A stretch of 64,000 nt of DNA from Zygnema cylindricum (Eukaryota; Streptophyta; Zygnematophyceae; Zygnematales; Zygnemataceae): contig JBBHKE010002729.1 of NCBI GenBank assembly GCA_037447655.1, positions 160,812 through 224,811 on the forward strand. Reading direction: 5' to 3'. Below the pieces are notes generated by a model. It had not been told where the DNA came from and did no database searches. It was given only the letters and a program-made list of their open reading frames with translations. Made by a program: the position numbers and the translations under genes. Every line of letters begins with the position of its first letter. Within the stretch, counting starts at the first letter, position 1. Shown here piece by piece: positions 1 through 11,746 of this stretch.

Positions 1-1294
1 ACGTCTGAAAGACACAAGAAGGAACACCCTTATTACAATTAAGGCACATATTAGCATACTTAACTCTAATAAAAATACCCAAAAGTAACGTTATTAGAAT
101 ACATAAGACATGGACGAACGGAACAACGGACATACGTCCAACTTACACGAACAAACGACATGGCGTAATAACCCCTTCTGTAAATGTTAAACAAAAATAA
201 TTGAAATTTAACTTCACGTTTCGCGGTATAACGTTAACACTTAACCGTCGTAAATTAGTCTGACCAATACGGATATTTAGTTTGGCGACGTCGTACAGTT
301 TTTAATATTTTGTACGGATACATATATTAATGTATATAATCGTACGGAGAATATTCCATTTTTGTTGTTCCCAAATTAGCATTAATGCCCAAATTAGAAT
401 ATACCTTTTATTTCAAAAATTTCAAATTCCTAATTAGCGTCAATGACGGTATATATTCTTAAACACTATTTAAACTTTGACACTAATAACGATGCGCGGT
501 GTACCTCCGTACACATAGTAGTTTCATGAATCTTTCCATCAATGCCGAATTTTATACAAATGTTAACCGTACTTTCTTGCAAGCCGCCAATCTTATTCTC
601 AATACAAAATATAGTGTGGTTAAATATCCTAGCTGTTATAGAATCCGGATGTTTGGTTACTTAGTTAGATTCGTATTAAAAGATATTCCTATTATGTAGT
701 TATAGTACTGTATTCAATATGCTGACAACAAGTCGGGATTTGTATTAGCTATAAAATAGTTTGTGAAGAATTTTGTAGACACGTGGAGAATCACAAATAT
801 AATGACATATGTAGTTGCTCAATTCACTCCAACATTGTATATTTATACAGATGTGGGAAAACAAACACATTGACAATCATAACAGAAATCCCTTGCGGTA
901 GCTTAAAATTCCAAGACTTCTTCGATTGAGAAAGGATTATAATATTTTATACTAAGGCTAAGGATTTTTTACTTCCCGAGTTGACAAATTGCGGAGATCG
1001 GCTTTGTTGTCGCCGCAATTTTGCAGCCATTCGATTATTGCCAAGTTTACCGTGCGGCCACAAATTTTGCGGGGTTCGCATTACAGAACACTTTAAACGA
1101 CGTACGTTGGATGTAACCATGCATTTTAAAATACTGCCACGTGTGCTACTTTCTTCGTAGGGTCGGTATTCCCATGTTGACGTTTTTCTGGAACGCTTTC
1201 CTAAAAGCTGTATATACGACAAACAAAAGTTTCCAATCTGTTTGTAAGAGATTACACCATGAATTGCTATTAGTGTTAATATATTTTTAGTCTC
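1..1294. other. Intergenic AT-rich DNA, no gene recognised
   Basis: Open frames here are short, lack recognisable motifs and are interrupted on both strands. The block contains one copy of the dispersed motif CGGTGTACC (about 497-505), which also ends a small MITE near 52.6 kb. It is probably old transposon debris, but no terminal repeats are readable. Confidence 0.5.
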
Positions 1295-1297
1295 TTA

Positions 1298-1844
1298 GGG
1301 TATGGTAACATCAGACGAAAAGTGAGGTTTAATATAGAATTTCGTACTTGCCTGTACAATGCCGTACTATATTTTCGTGAGCTTCTTGAAAACAACATTA
1401 CAGACAATAAGATTATGATTCTCCAAGTATCCGGGAGAAGACATCGACCTTCCGAATACATTTTGGTATTCATCTGCGAAGCAATCGCTCCATCCGCCTT
1501 TGTATTGGTGAACCCACCTCGCGGAGGTGAGTTCACCAATACAACCCCACTCAATTCGCTACACCTGGACGATAGACATGTGCGTCGATGAAAAATGAAA
1601 ATTTTCACACGTCCCCAAAGTCACGTGCCTTCGGACAAGGTGACTATAAAATCTTTGGCAAAAAGAGATACGGTTTTTTCCTGAAAGTCAGCAGAGTGAA
1701 GGAGATCTCTGTGGTACATTGACGCGGTACACTTGCAAAGTACATGTAGGCAATACGCAAGTACGAATTTCCATACGAAAACGGTCGGCTTCGAAATCTT
1801 TGACGATTTTAGAGATTTGATCGTCAACTTACATGGAACCACTC
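1298..1844. mobile_element. Degenerate Harbinger-like nonautonomous element
   Basis: The left end reads TTA then GGGTATGGTAAC and resembles the clearer family ends at 37066 (GGGTATGTTCCC) and 1910. The right end, read on the minus strand, begins GAGTGGTTCCATGT. A strong 45-bp palindrome sits near the middle, as in the related element at 1910-4297. The right flank is AAA rather than TTA, so the target-site duplication is not confirmed. No transposase is encoded. The short overlapping frames on both strands between 1276 and 1608 are by-products of the palindrome. Confidence 0.4.
1500..1544. repeat. Near-perfect 45-bp palindrome
   Basis: Two 21-nt arms (1500-1520 and 1524-1544) match at 20 of 21 positions around a 3-nt loop GCG. 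The core CACCTCGCGGAGGTG resembles the palindrome core at 4029-4074, which suggests a conserved central hairpin of the element family. Confidence 0.85.
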
Positions 1845-2249
1845 AAATCAGAACACGAATGTAAAAACTTATTTACACGCGATACGCGATGTAACTGAGG
1901 CCTCCCTTAGGGCACTTTCCCATGTAACCGAAACTTTAATCTTGTAACTTTGTTTATAGCGAAAGTTTCTCCGTACAACTTTCACAGCAGTCCTATGTAG
2001 GCGTAAATAACTTGTTACTTCAAAAAGTGACAACCATAGACGTGTAACGAAACATGTGACAAATAAACGGTACACAAAATGTTGCGAAACTTCCACTCGA
2101 CTTCAATTTTAGACGTCCATCCGCACGATGTACGGTTTCTGTCACTTCGCAATGTTTGTACGCCACATTGTCGACGTGGAGGCATTACGCCACATTGTCA
2201 ACGTGGAGGCATTGCATATGTTTAGGGTTTGTGACATTATGACTGTTGT

Positions 2250-3546
2250 TTTTGAAAAGTTGGTTTCGTGCGTACTCGACATTTTGTGCGCACGCGACGT
2301 TTCGCGTGCGTAATATATCATCGAAAATTATGTGGTGGTTCGAATGGATTTGCGGATTGGGGGAGTAAATGTACAAGTAAAATTAAAGGGACGTGAGGTA
2401 GTAATTAAGTGGCGCGGAATGCGTTAAGAAATGGACAGCGGATCGCGACCCGATCCGATGTGAAGTTTACGAAATTTACGTCGCCGGTACGGAGCATATA
2501 ATTTGAACAAGTGTAATTTATATGCGACAAGCGACGTTTATGAAAAATGACGTGTACTTTATCTGCCGCATTTATTGCAAAGGACGCGGCTGCGGTATAG
2601 AAATGATTTCGGTTGTACGATTATTATTTTAACAAGTGGACGTGAATGACTAAATTTTCTTCGCGACGTCGTGGGATATTTGAAGACTCGCGTGGATTTC
2701 GTTTGGATTTTTATGACCACGTGGCGTGACATCAAGGGTGCCGAATAAGATCGACGGACGGCAGATATAGGCTGTCGATATTTCTCAAGTAGTAGAGACG
2801 CGAAATCGCGTCAATCACACGATGTTTATATTGGACGTCCCGGATTGTTTGACGAAATTCGAGGAGTTCCATTGAGTGACTCAGCATGACTGAGCAGACG
2901 ATTTTGTAAGATTGTATGTACTTTGTAAATATTTACAACAATGGTTTGTCTTTATGTGTATTAGTTAGTAGTGTAGATTTACTCTTTTTGACATACCTCG
3001 AAGTATTCGGGTTTATTAACATTAATAGAGGTAGCTAGTAGATTGCGTACGGCTGGTATGCCTCCGTACACTCAGTAATGAGCTCGTGTATATTTGTAGG
3101 ACTTGGTCATTTTTAGTCATAGGAACTTTTGGACCAAAAACTGTTTATGGTGTTTTTTTGGTAATTTTTATCTGAGGATTAATCTCAGATCTGTTGGCAG
3201 AATTATCTGAAATTCTGCATGTGTGTTCCTCTTAATATTTTTATTATTGTCACAGATTTGCAGGCCTATTGTGTGCCTGGTCTGTGCTTTACTTCATTGT
3301 GAAGTTAGTCTGTTTTATCAAAGTTCTGGCAGACTGTTTTTCTGCAACTTTGACTAGATGATGTGATCGCTCTGTTTATTATATTTTGTCTGAAACTTTG
3401 TGAAGTTATTTCAAATCCTAGATAATATTTGTTGATTTAGTTTCAGCTCATTTAGTAATTTTTGTAGAATTCTGTGTTGACTCAAAGTAGGCTGTTTTTG
3501 GGTAGTCTGTGGTGCTTCCGAGGGTGAATCCATGGCTAGAAATGGC
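2250..3546 (+). repeat. LTR-like dispersed repeat nested in Harbinger-like element
   Basis: Positions 2290-2700 resemble 8165-8600, including shared runs such as GGATTTGCGGATTGGGGG versus GGATTTATGGATTGGGGG. Positions 3100-3260 match the reverse complement of about 10930-11100. The motif GTACGGCTGGTATGCCTCC (3053-3071) recurs inverted at about 11128-11146. The low coding content and repeated copies suggest retroelement LTR or leader sequence. I cannot define both ends, and no polyprotein is attached. Confidence 0.4.
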
Positions 3547-4028
3547 TATGGACAACAATGACGTCAAGCACGTCAGGCTCAACTATGACAGCGTCGACGT
3601 CACAAATTCTAACATTTTCCGCCATGGTTTCCCGATTGTATATTTTTATTTTTTTTCACTCTACTTGACATCAAAATACGCCCAAAGATAGTAAAAAGAA
3701 ATCGTTTTCAGAGATCTTTTATTTAATACCATTATTGACGTTTTTCATTGCAAAAACTGTGAGATAAACGTGGTCGTGGGAGAGGGAGAGAGAGAGGCGT
3801 GGTCGTGGGAGAGGGAGAGAAAGAGGCGCTTTCACAGACTTCACTTTTGCGAAATGGTGTCCGTTGGTCGAGACCCCTCCACAGTCCCTGTACGGAAAAA
3901 TGCGCACGGAAAAAAGTCACGCATAGGCTGGAAACATGCGGTGGGTCTTTTTTTTCGTACTTCGCGCACAAAAATTGTCAAAAACCTCCGACGCGTGCGA
4001 AACCATATGCCTATTCGCTCACGTCATG

Positions 4029-4074
4029 AAACTTTATTTAAAATCACCTCGCGAGGTGATTTTATTTAAAGTTT
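4029..4074. repeat. Central palindrome of Harbinger-like element
   Basis: 22-nt arms (4029-4050 and 4053-4074) pair at 20 of 22 positions around GC. The core TCACCTCGCGAGGTGA is perfect. A decayed version occurs at about 55201-55246 in the relative at 55112-55842. Confidence 0.85.
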
Positions 4075-4359
4075 GAAGATGAGCTGGAAAGACGCGGAAG
4101 TGGGTTGAAACGCGCTAGACGACAAACTACATCGCGCTAGACAACAAATTGCAGTACAGTTAAAGTTTCAAGCTAACGCAACTTATACTGTGGTGATTTC
4201 ATTTTTTTTGTACGGCTGCGGATTTTCTCGTTTTTTTCCAAGTTATAGAGGAAAATTACAGAAAATAACTGTAACTTTAGCACATGGGAAAGTGCCCAAA
4301 TACAGAAATTTTGCTGTCCATACTATTACAAAGACCTCTTGATGTAACCATACCCTTAA

Positions 4360-4812
4360 AACATTATTTTCCGTACACACATGTCGGATTATGAATTTGA
4401 CAGTTGCGATTGAAATTTAATGTTTTTAGCTTCAAAATGGCAGTATCAAATTGAAAATCGGACAATTGTGTACGGAAAAATGATACTTTGAGTGGAGATT
4501 TTTTTTTCAACTCTAATAGCGATACACGGTGTACCGCCCATAGGGTGAGATGTTCCATGGAAACACAAAGCGTTTAGTTATGTTGTCACGAGGCAAAAGC
4601 TTTTAGTCCGTTAGATCGCGGACAAATTTTCGGACAAACCTTGAACCTTCCACTCTACATTATACTTTGTACGGATGTTTTATAAACCATTTTAAAAGTT
4701 TTTTTTCACATCCACGCTTGTTAATTCGACGGATGCGATTGAGAGATAAGATTCCCACCTTTCGACTGGTCATCTTCAATCAAAAAATGGATAGGTGTGC
4801 ACACAGAAAAAA
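4360..4812. repeat. Dispersed repeat E, left part
   Basis: Positions 4540-4810 match 18140-18400 at moderate identity. The E sequence then continues at 5869-6068 after an insertion. At 4516-4528 it carries the recurrent motif AGCGATACACGGTGTACC. No coding potential was recognised. It is probably a nonautonomous DNA element, but its ends are not clear. Confidence 0.45.
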
Positions 4813-6068
4813 GAAACTCTGAGACCTCCATAAGTCCTCATAGTGGACAGCTTCCAAGAAGCCTCTAGGATAACCCTGACCACTTTGTGTTTCAGCAAAA
4901 ATAATTGCCACCCTGGCACACAATAACTCTGACCAACTTCACCCCTGTGAAGGCAAGACTCCCCTAAGTCGATAGCAAAAACAATCTCTGAATTTGCTCC
5001 CCTGAGCAGTAAGTTATGGAGGGTCAAAGTTGACCTTTTGTACAGAAGCTCTCTGGGAGAGAGGGTCCTATCTTCTAATTTTTCTAAGTCCTATCTCTCT
5101 CACTGACTCTATCTACTGATGTACTGAGCCAATCAGATTACAGTTCAGTACACAAAAGTACAGCTGCCGGTGTACTTTCTGTACGGACACTGTACGACAT
5201 AGCCTAAATGTCGACACGTGGTATGTCCGGATTCGCTCCCTTAATCCTCGGAGATGCCGCGATCCAATGTCAATCCGCCACGTGTCATCCGATGTGGTGA
5301 TGACCACAAACCGCCAAAATCCTCTTCGCAATCTCCTCGTTAATTCCGGCCGTCCGATTAAATTCACATTTAATCGTAGCCGTAATAAATACATGCGCGA
5401 TATTCGTTTCATTTAAAGAAATAAATGCGCGGTATTGGTTTCTTATCCGTACCGTAATCCGTACTTTTACATTAATGGATCTATTTATCCCCTAAACAGT
5501 TACAGTTAAATGAATTATCCTACCTGATAATGTTTAATTAATTATCAAACCATATAGTACGTAACACTAGTTCTAGACTTAACGGCTAAGGCTACCGGCT
5601 ACCGGCTGTCTGCCGGCCGGTGGGTACCAGGATCAAATCCTATGGCCGGCACATACCTTTTAGTAAATAAACACCTAACTAATATATATTTCCCGTTAAC
5701 CTCTGGATAGCCTAAGTAGCCATGGCTCTAGCTCCCTCTCCAATTTCTCAGTGACTGCGACAAGTTTGAGAGTTGGAGAGAGAAGTTAGAGGTAGACTAC
5801 CTCGGCTTCTTTCTATATTTCTATTTAGACCTAGAAAATACTTAAAATGGAGCATTAATTTCTACAAAAAGGTGCTCCAAGTGGCGAATAAAGCATCAAC
5901 ACTAATAGCGAGACATAGTGTAGTGTGGAACATACAAGAATAGCCCAAAAATTTTGTCAAACACCCAACGCACTCGCCTAATACTTAGCTTTTACCTCGT
6001 GACCAGCGTGATTAAACGCTTTTTGAATGCATAAAAAGCCCAGTTGAAGTTGTAATGGCATTTCAGTT
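4813..6068. repeat. Duplicated 1.25-kb block, copy 1 (insert S plus right part of E)
   Basis: This block is near-identical to 11747-13000. The left boundary GAAACTCTGAG coincides in both copies although the outer flanks differ. The first about 1050 bp (S) interrupts repeat E: E reads uninterrupted at about 18395-18425, and the S/E joint here lies near 5865. A diverged, inverted relative of part of S lies at about 41640-41950. The open frame on the minus strand (4776-5027) is shared between copies but matches nothing I recognise, so I leave it unannotated. The block ends exactly at an assembly gap. Confidence 0.7.
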
Positions 6069-6078
6069 NNNNNNNNNN
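6069..6078. other. Assembly gap (10 N)
   Basis: Ten N characters directly follow the end of the duplicated 1.25-kb block. The gap could therefore be an unresolved or collapsed repeat joint of unknown true size. Confidence 1.
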
Positions 6079-6297
6079 TATACAACTATAAACTCATAAA
6101 AGATCCAGACATAATCCTATCTTTTTCTCAACTCCGCCAGACGGAGATTGAGGGGAAGAGGTTCGGGGGTGTGAACGACATCAGTGACTTCCGACCTTTC
6201 CCTCGATCTCGGTACCGATGGATTTGAGAGATCTCTTCTGTCCTTCACTTAATCCATCTAAATTGTTTTACATGAACTGCCTGGGTCCATAACTCCT

Positions 6298-6655
6298 GTC
6301 TTCTCTAGAGAGTTTAGGTAGCCATGGCTCTAGCTCCCTTTCCAGCCTTCAGTGACTACAGCAAGTGTGGGGGCTTGGAGAAGGGGAGTTAGAGGCAGAC
6401 CGCCTCAACTCTTTTTCTATCCTAATACAGACCTAGAAAATACTCAAATATCAACATATACATTTTGTTAAATCTACCTAATTCACTTCCTGTCTTCTCT
6501 AGAGAGTTTAGGTAGCCATGGCTCTAGCTCCCTTTCCAGCCTTCAGTGACTACAACTAGTGTGGGGGCTTGGAGAAGGGGAGTTAGAGGCAGACCGCCTC
6601 AACTCTTTTTCTATCCTAATACAGACCTAGAAAATACTCAAATATCAACATATCG
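6298..6655. repeat. Tandem pair of a 160-bp repeat, period 194 bp
   Basis: A unit starting TCTCTAGAGAGTTTAGGTAG occurs at about 6302 and again at about 6496, almost unchanged. More diverged versions lie at about 5705-5845 and 12645-12785 inside the duplicated blocks. The shared centre is TAGCCATGGCTCTAGCTCCC. No polymerase III boxes convincing enough to call a SINE are visible. Confidence 0.7.
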
Positions 6656-7034
6656 CTATCGGTGTTATCGCAATAAGTTTTTTACCGATACACAACACTA
6701 CTATTTACTACAACGTGTATCGATATTAGTGTTAATGTTTCATTTTCCACTTCAAAACATAATTTCTTTGTACACACATTTCGGATTATGGATTTGACGG
6801 TTGCGGTTGGATGACAAGATTATAATCTTCCGGTTGGCTTTCTCCATATGAAAATAGGACAAGTGTGTACGGAGAAAATATGTTTTAAGTGGCGCAAAAA
6901 TATTAACAAAAATAGCAATACACGGTGTAGCTTAAAGTGTACGGAAAATAAATTATTGACGCTATTTTGCGATCAATGTAAAGCAATATTGGTGTTCTTT
7001 ACTATGAGGGGTCGTAATCCGAGGCCTTGAATTA

Positions 7035-7722
7035 GGGCGTGTCCCCATGTGTTCAAGTAAGGGTTTTTTCCCGTCGTTTACACAGAAAATGGGACTTCCT
7101 ACTTGAAAATTTTACGCCGTACCAAAAATGGGCAAAAACTCAAATACATTTTGCGTCATCTTGGAACTTGAAAGGTACGACGATTTGGTAGTATTATCAT
7201 CGCGACCCACTTCCAGCTCATCTTCACACTTGCACTGAAATCAAATCACGACCTGCTTTTAATCAAAATACTACCCTGTTGACGAATAGAAAGCATGGGT
7301 TGCATGCGTCAAAAGTTTTCATTTGTTTTTTTGCAGTTGGGAGAATACACGAAAAAAAAATGTTTGTCCGTTTGCTTATGTTGTCCACTTGTGGGCGTCT
7401 TCAAATGTCATTTTGTAGACGTAGGCGATTGCTTATGTCGTTCACGTGTGGGCGTCAACAAATGACAATTGGCGTCTACAATTGTCCCAGTATGTCAGGA
7501 GCTCTTTGCGGCGTACAAATGTCCGCAGTTTGTTCCGAGATCGTTGGCGTCTACAAATCTCAGCAGCTTGTTGGCGTCAACAGGTGTCCCAACTGCCACA
7601 TATTCAAAATAATGAACGCGCTAGTAACGATTGACATAGGCACACTTTGAAAAGTACACCGTAAAATCATCGCTAAATTTCAAAATAACGTTTCAAAATA
7701 TCGGTTACATGGGGACACGCCC
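7035..7722. mobile_element. Complete PIF/Harbinger-like MITE with TTA target duplication
   Basis: The terminal inverted repeats are GGGCGTGTCCCCATGT (7035-7050) and its exact complement (7707-7722). TTA is present on both sides (7032-7034 and 7723-7725). This fits the 3-bp TWA target sites and GGG termini of PIF/Harbinger elements. The first about 280 bp match the right end of the 1.16-kb element at 52142-53298 in inverted orientation, and the last about 150 bp match that element's left end. It is therefore an internally deleted relative. The reading frames inside (for example 7279-7650) are driven by subterminal repeats, not a transposase. Confidence 0.8.
7390..7600 (+). repeat. Subterminal motif array inside the MITE
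   Basis: Variants of GGCGTCTACAAATGTC occur about six times at irregular 20-40 bp spacing (near 7395, 7452, 7474, 7510, 7547 and 7574). Similar GACGTCTACAA motifs lie in the subterminal parts of 52142-53298 and 54629-55107. Repeated subterminal motifs are often transposase-binding sites; that role is inferred here. Confidence 0.6.
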
Positions 7723-8059
7723 TTAGTGTTGCTGACACTAATATCGATTCATAGTGTAGTGCAACATGACGCTACAACGTCTATCGTTAATTAGTTTATT
7801 ATACGTACAACATCTTTTGAGCATTCAATTTTCTTTCATCGTGCAGGTTTCAGATTAGCGATCGCGTTATCACGATCAAATGGGTAATATAAGACTGTTC
7901 CATTTCGATTAACGACCTGTTACAAAACGGTCGAAAATTGTTAAACTTTGTAGCTTTGAAAATATGTCCTGCAATGTCTCGTACGTTAGTAGCTTTTCCG
8001 CACTTATAAAGATTTAACCGACGGCCAAGATCGCGCTAGCAACATATAGAGGTGAATAA

Positions 8060-8150
8060 GGGCGTGTTCCCATGTGTTAAAAAAGAATTTTGTTTTCGTC
8101 GTTTTCACAAAAAACGGGACTTCCAACGAGAAAATATTGTTGTTTTTGGA
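8060..8150. mobile_element. Harbinger-like end fragment
   Basis: TAA followed by GGGCGTGTTCCCATGTG begins at 8060 and continues with family-specific subterminal sequence for about 90 bp. It then changes to repeat C. No matching right end was found, so this is a truncated copy. Confidence 0.6.
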
Positions 8151-8164
8151 AGATTAAGTTTCGT

Positions 8165-9060
8165 ATGTGCGCACGCATGTTTGCGTGCGTACGTAATTAT
8201 CTGATATATTGTGGAGGTTCGAAAGGATTTATGGATTGGGGGGTAATTGTACGAATGAATTTAAAGTGACGTAAATTACAAATTGAGTGACGCGAAGAAG
8301 CGTACGAATAATACGGAATACAAAATGGAAATGGACGGCGGATCGCTTCGCGATCCGATATGAAATGTTTGAAATATTTAAATTGTACGCCGGCCGTACG
8401 GAATCTAATGTGACGGACGACAATTATGGAAAGTACGCGATGGTACAAAAGAATCTTTTTGGATAAGTATACTTCAATTTTGACGTGCGGCATTTATGAC
8501 GAAGTACGCGGTTTTCGGCACGGACAAGATTTTGATGGTACCGTATTATTTCAACGAGTGGATTGTGTTGTACTTCGAAGGCGGACGGCGTCCGCCGCTT
8601 TTTGATGGATCACACTATTTTGAGAATGTATGATCAAGTGGGCCGTAAGTATGTGACATCGGCTTGCTGCGTGGACTTATCGACAAGTGACTAAGCAAGT
8701 TGTCACTTATGACGCGGATTTTTGGATGCGTCGGTGTAAATATTTGAAGCATCAATGTTTTGTCTTATTTGAATTAATGATTTAGTGTTGATTAAAATAG
8801 TTATATTTTAGGTGATCAATGAGGATATCGACAGTTTAATTGTGTGTCTTTATGTGTCGTATTTGCAGACAAGTGTACGCTTACGATTGCTTGTCTTTCA
8901 GGTGTACGCTTACGATTAGTTTACTCTTACTAAAAGGTTATTATGCGTAAATAGGATTTAGTGACAGTAACGTAATTTATGACACTTAGTGATTATTTGA
9001 CAGCTCACAAGTGTATATATAGGAATGAGCTTTGTTAGGAATGAATCATCAATGCTGGTT
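8165..9060 (+). repeat. Dispersed repeat C, second copy (LTR-like)
   Basis: This shares stretches with 2290-2940, including the region around GGATCGCTTCGCGATCC (a short perfect hairpin) and the downstream GTGTCTTTATGTGT run. A TATATATAGGAA stretch near 9015 could be a promoter TATA element of an LTR. Similarity to known LTRs cannot be tested here. No open frame was recognised. Confidence 0.35.
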
Positions 9061-9499
9061 AGTAAAGTGGGGACCGAAGATGTAGACTTTTAGGGTTGCC
9101 GATTAGGTCATGCATTTGAGTAATATGTTTATTGATATACTTTTGTTTATTTAATGATTATGTGAGATTGGACTCTTTTTGTTATTATTTATTTATGTTA
9201 TTTTATGTTGTTTTATATATGTTTGATATGCATTATTTATGCATTTGTCCTAGGGTTGTTTATGTCGATTATTCCATCAAACCTTAGATGTTGTCATAGG
9301 GTTTATTTATGTTGATTATTCCATGAAACCCTAAATGTTGTTTGTTGCGTCCGTGTACGCATATGGAGGATGCATTTCATATGATTGTTCGTTGACCTAT
9401 TTTTGCTTAGCTTCTTGCATGATAGTTTGGGTCGCTTCTGCGGTCTATTTTAGACCAAAGAACAACAAATATTACGCCGTACGAAAAATGGGGAAAAAC
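9061..9499. other. Non-coding, no feature recognised
   Basis: AT-rich sequence with a small imperfect duplication: TGTCGATTATTCCATCAAACC (9261) and TGTTGATTATTCCATGAAACC (9310). No gene is apparent. Confidence 0.5.
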
Positions 9500-10102
9500 C
9501 ATAGTTCAAAAGTAGGCTTTTTTATGGTAGGCCTTAGGTAGACGCACAAAAATTTGCACAAAACTCGCGCAACGTAGGCATACTTTATGTGTGTGCATCG
9601 TGCACACTCCTGTACGAACGCCTGAATCTGACGTAAGATCAAAGTACAACGCACGCCGCCAGACGAAATTTTTGAGCGAACTGACACGGCGTAGGATAAC
9701 ATTCCGGGGGAAAAGCTACCAACGGGGTTGGTCCGTAGGTTTTGGTAATTTTTTTGGCTGTGTGGTATTTTTTTTTTTTATCGTCCCATACTGCCTGGTT
9801 GGTCAATTTGAGGCTTTATTTAGTGTGGCCCTCAAAATTGCAGACGCTAATATGACAGATTGTCCTTTCGTAAGTTGTGTTATGGGCTTTTCATGTGATC
9901 TTTTTAAATCGCCTACTTTGATCAACGACCGTCCGATCGTCCAAATCTGACGGTTTAAATAAAAAGTCCCTCAAAACTCACAGAAATATTGTTTTTTGTC
10001 CGATTTTTTTTCATAATCTAAGCATTAATTCTCTATCGATCCATGTGCAACTCAACCATGTTCCTATTTTATTTCATTTTGTGGCCAATACAATATGGGT
10101 CT
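9500..10102. mobile_element. hAT-like MITE, truncated copy
   Basis: The left terminus CATAGTTCAAAAGTAGGC matches the ends of the intact 363-bp element at 50080-50442. About 9870-10102 is the reverse complement of that element's interior, including the ACCGTCCGATCGTCC stretch and CCAATACAATATGGGTCTTAAG-like run. The opposite terminus is missing, and repeat K begins directly at 10103. Extra sequence between 9520 and 9860 is not in the 50-kb copy. Confidence 0.6.
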
Positions 10103-10520
10103 TAAGCATAGTTGTTCAAATCGCGCGATTTTTTCCTTTTTTCCGATTGAAACGTATAATTCGTGACTTTTGAAAAAATCGTGAATAAACGTGTACTGTA
10201 AACTGAAACTAGAAATTTAAGGAAACCTGTAAACAAATTACTGTAACTGTACATTTTTTTACGGATATGTACGGAATAAAACGGGAAATAAGCGTCGTAC
10301 TTATTGGAACTTTTTGTTCAGTGAATTGAACTGTTCAGTGAACTGAACAGGAATACCATAGAAGTTGTACGTTATATTTTCGAAAATGTACGGACATTTT
10401 CGAAAAGAGACTTTGTACGTCACAATTATTTCGGGCGTTCAGTTTGAAATTTGTACGGGCGTCTTCTTCATTTTTTTTTTAAAGAAGACGCCATCGAACA
10501 TTGAAAACGAAACCGCGAGG
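10103..10520. repeat. Dispersed repeat K, copy 1
   Basis: This matches 50462-50880 over most of its length. Both copies begin TAGTTGTTCAA and share GCGCGATTTTTTCC, and in both cases K sits directly beside a CATAGTTC-family hAT-like element. A hairpin with GGGCGTCTTC...GAAGACGCC arms lies at about 10458-10492. It may be a transposon, but a second terminus is not identified. Confidence 0.5.
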
Positions 10521-10920
10521 AAGCCGCTTCCCCATGTCCTACCTTCCTCCCTCCCAAGCATTTTACTATCCTCGCCTCTAGACTTCGACAAAAGCAATCA
10601 TGCCCAAAAATCGTGCAAATTTCTATGTCGTGCAAATTTCTATGTCGTGCAAATTGTTGAATGTGAAAAATGTCATTTGTTCTTGGTCTCTATTCTATTT
10701 TTTTGGGGTAATGCTCTGTTTGCGAGATAGAGAAAGATGGCAGACAGAAGGCGGCCATGTCTGTGCGCTTTCTGTTGTTTTGAGACAACAGCCGGAACCG
10801 AAGACGATGAGGATGCCGGTGTAGTCATCTCGGAACCAAACCAAGCAAGAAACTTTCACAAAAACCGGTCTGAAAAAATGCAACTTCAACAGTTGATAAA
10901 ACCTAAACTAGAGACACAAT
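10521..10920. other. Non-coding, one short direct repeat
   Basis: Contains the direct repeat TCGTGCAAATTTCTATG (10608 and 10627). Open frames on both strands overlap and show no domain. Nothing else is supported. Confidence 0.4.
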
Positions 10921-11160
10921 AGCTCTGGAAATCTACCACAGTGTGGATAATATCAAGATGAACATACACACAAAATTACAAGTAATTCTGCTAACAGATA
11001 TGTGAGATATCCACAGATGAAAATGCCAAAAACAGGTTGTACAGTTTTTGACTACAAAATGTTCATACCTTCAAAGTTATCTAAGTCTTACTAATATACA
11101 CCGAAGCCTATGCTGCTGAACGTACGGAGGCATACCAGCCGTACAATAAATACCTGCGGC
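10921..11160 (-). repeat. Inverted copy of the LTR-like repeat at 3049-3270
   Basis: Read on the minus strand this matches 3049-3270, including the GTACGGCTGGTATGCCTCC motif and the ATCTGTTRGCAGAATTA region. It indicates a dispersed family, probably a retroelement LTR. Confidence 0.5.
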
Positions 11161-11746
11161 TCGAACCGAACAAGGTACGTCATACAAAAAGATTCCTTTA
11201 CTAATCAACCAACCACACAAAGACAAAAATCTACTTAACTAGATATTTACAAAGGAGTAGGATTCTATATGCCACGTCATTTGTCGTGTATGTGGCTCAC
11301 ACGGACCAGCATTTGTCGGCGGTCTCCTCAACTGCGTACATATCACATTCGGCACCGTAGACAAATCTCCATGTGCCATTTTGTCCTCAAGTGTATATAT
11401 GCACAAACAATCGGATATTCTGGAGTGTCCTCTTTCTTGTAGTGACTTCTGTCTCGGGAGTGTATACAAAGGTGTACTCCCTACCGATCTAGTGGAACAT
11501 CAATTCTGGTGTGTAATGAAACGAACTTACAACCAAACATATGCAAATTCGTGAAACTCTCTCTCCCTCACACTCGAGGCATAGAGAGGACTAAAGCTTT
11601 CCAAAACAACCCTTTCTACAAGATATAAAAAGAAGGCAACAGAAGGTGAATGTGTTTGTCTGTCAGATAGGCTCGGACAGACGAAATTTCATAAAATTTT
11701 ACCTTCGTGGCATTCGAACCCGGGTACGTCAAGTGCGTAGCGTACT
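11161..11746. other. Non-coding, no feature recognised
   Basis: No domain-bearing frame, terminal repeat or tandem array was seen. It ends abruptly where the duplicated 1.25-kb block starts. Confidence 0.4.

Larger units (their letters stand above)
1910..4297. mobile_element. PIF/Harbinger-like element with nested insertion
   Basis: The left end GGGCACTTTCCCATGT is preceded by TTA (1907-1909). The right end ACATGGGAAAGTGCCC is its exact reverse complement and is followed by AAA, so the 3-bp duplication TTA has decayed or been lost. Subterminal sequence after the left end matches the right end of the element at 55112-55842. The middle (about 3590-4270) matches the same element in inverted orientation. 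Between about 2250 and 3546 lies unrelated LTR-like DNA, which looks like a later insertion. GGG/CCC termini with TWA target sites are typical of PIF/Harbinger (Tourist) elements. No transposase is present. Confidence 0.6.

Noticed and set aside
4776-5027. Frame conserved between 4776-5027 and 11689-11961 as a possible gene
   Set aside because: The conservation reflects a near-identical DNA duplication. The diverged third copy near 41.7 kb does not keep the frame beyond a short stretch.
5595-5652. tRNA-like 3' half (GGATCAAATCC box with TGCCGGC...GCCGGCA pairing), also near 12540-12590
   Set aside because: There is no D arm or anticodon arm, and the second copy has lost the pairing. It is not enough for a tRNA or SINE call.
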